Shown here piece by piece: positions 60,181-64,000 of a stretch of DNA of 64,000 nucleotides; position 1 is the first letter of the stretch; every line of letters starts with the position of its first letter. This DNA comes from Mytilus californianus (lineage: Eukaryota; Mollusca; Bivalvia; Mytilida; Mytilidae). Made by a program: the position numbers and the translations under genes. The notes under the pieces are model-generated. The model was given only the letters and a program-made list of their open reading frames with translations, had not been told where the DNA came from and did no database searches. The stretch covers positions 68,813,995-68,877,994 of the forward strand of contig NW_026262690.1 of the NCBI RefSeq assembly GCF_021869535.1. The letters are read 5' to 3'.

Positions 60181-61046
60181 AACATCAAAGCAGATAGAAA
60201 TAAGACCATATGCATCACTTCCTTAATTTTAATCATCAATGACTCTAGTAAGTTAGTAAGTATGTTCCATTTTTCTCTATTCTTTATATTTTTTGCCAAT
60301 ATGTACAGATTTTGAAGTTTGATGGTAATTATGAAGGTCCTTGTACATATCATATATGTGTAATGAAATAAATTTTCAGTCAAATCTTGAAATTTTGCTT
60401 GTACTTGGTAAATCAATGCCATTCTTGGACTTAAGCCAAACATGTTATATTTTTGCATTATGCTGGACATTCATTTTATAATTACATTATACACAGTTGC
60501 AGCAAAGCTGTCTTTTAAAGAAACAATTTTTTTTCAATAAATGTAACAAGTTTTAGATACTTGCTTTTATGGGTAATTATTGTTGTTCAAATCCATATTT
60601 TGAACTCAAGGAGTGTTTCAATTTTATGTGTTGTTAATACATGTAGTACTTAAAAATAGTCCAAGATAGCTAACTGCTCCAGAAAACCACAAATATGCAG
60701 TCAGACATCTTAGTAAGCCAAATGAAAACAAGACAACTTTTGTCAGTTTGAGTTATTTTGGACTGAAAAAATGCATCTGTTTGTACATATGATTTATTTC
60801 CCAATGTGTGTAGTAAATTAAAGAGAATGACTCATAAAAATCTTGGAACTGTAATAAGTACACACATTAAAATTGATTAGGGTAATTCATCTCTGAAACA
60901 AGACAGTGATATATGTATATGTATATCCTGAAGAGGTCAAAACAGTATCACCTTAAAAAATGCAGACACCAACTCATATTTCAACAATACAAATGACTAT
61001 TGATTAATTAATGAGCTCAAAACTGTTCTGCATTTATCTTTTCTAG

Positions 61047-61136
61047 GTAACCAACATTTGATATAGTGGAACTGCTGCGATGAAATATTCTCTTGAAATA
61101 CTCCCCAGAGATATTCTCATAATGGTTCTGTATAAG
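61047..61136 (+). CDS. First coding exon of a divergent F-box-like gene (CDS 61080-61136)
   Basis: Plus-strand exon with acceptor TTATCTTTTCTAG|GTAACC and donor TATAAG|GTAATA. The ATG at 61080 has an in-frame TGA seven codons upstream and opens 19 codons, MKYSLEILPRDILIMVLYK, phase 0 out. LP-x-DIL-x-x-VL is the start of an F-box, the motif that binds SKP1 in SCF ubiquitin ligases. The rest of the F-box would lie in a later exon. I could not find it confidently before the window ends, so the family member cannot be named. The 33 bases before the ATG are 5' UTR. Confidence 0.5.
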
Positions 61137-64000
61137 GTAATAGCATTATCCAAGTCATTTCCTTCTTTATTTGCTTACTCACAAACCTCTGTTCATAAAT
61201 AATGTTAACATTGGGGTAAAATGTGTAAATACAATACTATATTTTTAGTTTAGAGTTATCTCTCTTTAACTAAGAATGCCATGTAATTGATTGATTGTTT
61301 GATACTTTGGAAACATTGTGTATGGGAAAGAGGAGATCTAAAATATTTGATGTTGAGTTGAATATTGTTACTTTTGTTCATGTCAAAAAATATAAAATTG
61401 TTTGATATTAAGTTTTAAATCAAATCTTCTTATTTATAAATTGCATGAGTTGACTGTCACATATATCTTTTAAAATTATTGTGCTTAAACAACTATTTTT
61501 GAATAATGAATGGAAATTCTTGTATATAAAACTCTTCATTTTGTTCCAATCGAATAAAAAATGTGGCTACCAAGACAAAATTGAATACTAAATTCTAATT
61601 TTCTTTTCCCCTGAAATTGCATTGCAAAATCTTCAAATGTTTTAAGAATCATGATCAGATGACCCTGTATAAAGAATTCACCTTTATGCTGATTGAAAGT
61701 ATACATGGTGGTAACAGACTGACAAAAAGTTAAATTTTGAATCCCATTGAAATTCATATTTTCATTTTCTACTCTGCAATTAATTGACTGATTTTATACT
61801 TGCAATAATTTTTTGCTGAAGCTACATTTTGTATTGTAGTGTTAAGTTTCCCTCCTCTTGTTTGTCCTGCTGGGTTGGGGTTAAATCCAAATTCCAGTGC
61901 TAGAAGAGCAATGGTTTCAGAATGTTTTTAAAACCCAGGTTACAACTGACTGAAGGTGATATGTTTCAAGTTGAAATGACTGACCTCTTTTTTTTCTGTG
62001 GACATAAACATTATGTGACTGTTTTACTTCATCACACATTGTTTTTAGAACCAATAGTATCTATTAACTTATTTATTAAATAAGTGGTTTTTAGTCTGAA
62101 TTTGCATGACATTTATTTCCGCTGAATGTTAAGCAAACAAGAATCAATCTCTACTCTCATATTCTATGCAACTATTTTTTTAATAATTCATTGGTTGTAA
62201 CCACTGGTTACTGAATTCCAGATACATATCTCTATTTATTACAAATCTTCAAATTTTTATGTTTCTAACTAACTTCAAAATATTTACATATAACTGTTTA
62301 CATATGTTTATCATTTCATAAACTTGAATAAGTGAAAATGAAGTCCCATTTTTTGCTTGAGGGCATAATACCTATTAAGCTAGTTATAATCCAGTTAGAG
62401 TTCTATTACGGTAACACAGTAATTTACTTTTATATGTAAATAATGCTGTTCATGCCGATATTATCTGAGGATTAGAAACAGTTTCTGTTTAAGGAAACAT
62501 TCCTGATTAAATAAGGTGTAATATTGAATAATATTTGACCCAAGGCATGTCAAGTGATTTGATATACAAACTAGATTTTATCACAAATTTACAGTTCATT
62601 TTTGATCCATGAAAACAGGAAATACCTGGGCTATAAAACTTTGATAAACTTAAAGATTGAGGAGATCAATCAAATAGGTCTATTTAGGTGAATCAGCATT
62701 TAATATCACATGATTTATCTGAAATTGATGGTATTTAAATTTCAATGAAGTACTGTTAACTAATATTTACAGTTTATATTGCCCTTGTACTAATACAATA
62801 TAAGAGGTATATAAAAGTGTCTGATTATAGAGTATGGTCAGTGGTCAGTGGTCACAGGTGATAAAGCCATGTAATCAGAAGGATGATTGGCTGCTTGATT
62901 AATTTTATTGTTCAACTACTGACCACAATACAAACAAGACCGTACATACTGATTGAACTTCTATTGTAAAATTAAAGTGCCATCAATACAAATGTTTTCA
63001 TATTCAAAATATATGTGCAGGGTTTGAAATTGTCAATTTTGTTCACATTATTGTTTTCATATAGTTAGGTTGCTGTCTAATTGGCCTGTACTGTGTTTTT
63101 ATACTTGTTTCTTATTAAAAAGTGAAAACAACATTTTATTAATTTCATGCATCCAAAGCACTTTTCTGGATTACCTTCATCAGGAACGCTCAAAGCTGAA
63201 TATTTGAAAGCTGAGGATGTATAAGAACTGAAACAGTTGAAGAGCTATATAACCAAAAAGTACTTAAAAAATAGTCAAATCGTTCACAGTCAACCTGAGG
63301 GAGTTGAAACCTTAGTTTCTTTATAATTTTTAAATTAATATTATTTGTTGAATGGTAATTGTTGATAAAACAACTAACTCTACTGTAACAAGTTAGGAAA
63401 AGAAATCCAATGTGTTGCTAAAATCACAGGGGTCAGATGAGAATAGTCCATTCTATGAGAATATACTACAGTTGAGGCAAATATGGAACTAACATATGTT
63501 GTTACCAAATGGGAGCACCTTAAAATGCCCAATTCAGTCACTTTACCTATAATTAACTGTTAGCCATTAATAGCAATGTCTTATGTCAGATTTTTAAATG
63601 TAAATTCTTAAGCAGTTAATAATATGTCCTTTTAGTACAATGTAGTACATGAACCCCCATTTACAGCAATGATAAAACTTGACTTTTTAGAATAGAACCT
63701 GTTGAATTCTGGAACTTTTTTTTTTGACATGATTGTGAAAGATTTCTTTGCCTGTGTACTGACACTAGTATTATATATTCTGTCTCCTCTTGAATGCTTT
63801 AACAGTATAACATGGAAGGATCAGGTAACCCTAGCAGGTGTAATACCTCAGTTTGCTCAAGCAAAAAATTAAAGTAGTTCAAATATAAATATCATGACCA
63901 TGGACTCTTTTTAGGTAAACATGACTATGTTCATGTTTTAGTTTGTTTCAAATCTTCAGATACAATAAATATTACATAAAAATTTCATGTGAAATGTCCT
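61137..64000. other. Presumed first coding intron of the F-box-like gene
   Basis: AT-rich with no exon I can assign with confidence. A 'ggtcagtggtcagtggtcac' short tandem repeat lies at about 62836. The next exon is either short or beyond the window. Confidence 0.4.

Noticed and set aside
60081-60470. 129-codon minus-strand frame
   Set aside because: Overlaps a SINE-like fragment at its end, with AT-biased composition and no domain.
1-64000. tRNA, rRNA, CRISPR array, or bacterial or phage origin
   Set aside because: No cloverleaf, rRNA block or spacer-repeat array was recognised; the splice sites and intron structure are eukaryotic.

Overview
The window is nuclear DNA of a metazoan: AT-rich, intron-rich, with consensus GT-AG splice sites and many short dispersed repeats. 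Several repeats match, from memory and without a search, families I associate with marine mussels (Mytilus and relatives): the roughly 500-bp array ending in GACGGACG runs, the 'gatgtggtatg.ttgccaatgagacaac' element, the 'gggacgaaagataccagagggacag' element, and small inverted-repeat elements. A bivalve, probably a mytilid, is the best guess.

Almost the whole window is one minus-strand gene. I rebuilt it by reading splice sites and checking reading phase at every junction. It encodes an SH3-DH-PH Rho-family guanine nucleotide exchange factor of the ARHGEF4 (Asef) / SPATA13 (Asef2) / ARHGEF9 (collybistin) group. Seventeen coding exons run from 48106 down to the stop codon at 5069 and join without a frame break into a predicted protein of about 1289 residues. 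The catalytic half (SH3, DH, PH) lies at 5069-13169. The N-terminal half, spread over 17-48 kb, is disordered, serine- and arginine-rich sequence dominated by one 534-codon exon.

The most interesting feature is the 5' architecture. Besides the distal first exon at 48 kb there are up to five more candidate first coding exons inside the gene (38.3, 31.1, 28.3, 22.1 and 18.7 kb). Each has its own ATG, an open frame and a donor in the phase needed by the next common exon. Two of them (31.1 and 28.3 kb) encode related lysine-rich N-termini (KGFF-x-RKKY) and look like a duplicated alternative first exon. All these isoforms would share the same SH3-DH-PH core and differ only at the N-terminus.

At the right end a plus-strand exon (61047-61136) begins a second gene with an F-box-like N-terminus. 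It is divergent from the GEF gene and continues beyond, or deeper into, the window.

The rest is intronic and intergenic DNA full of repeats: an array split by a nested insertion at 1-3490, a 1.1-kb dispersed repeat present at 8.6 and 49.5 kb, several fold-back elements (7.9-8.6, 40.7-41.0, 54.69-54.83 kb), and inverted-terminal-repeat elements at 35.9, 40.4, 54.1, 55.6, 56.3 and 59.8 kb. I saw no tRNA, rRNA, CRISPR or prokaryotic features.
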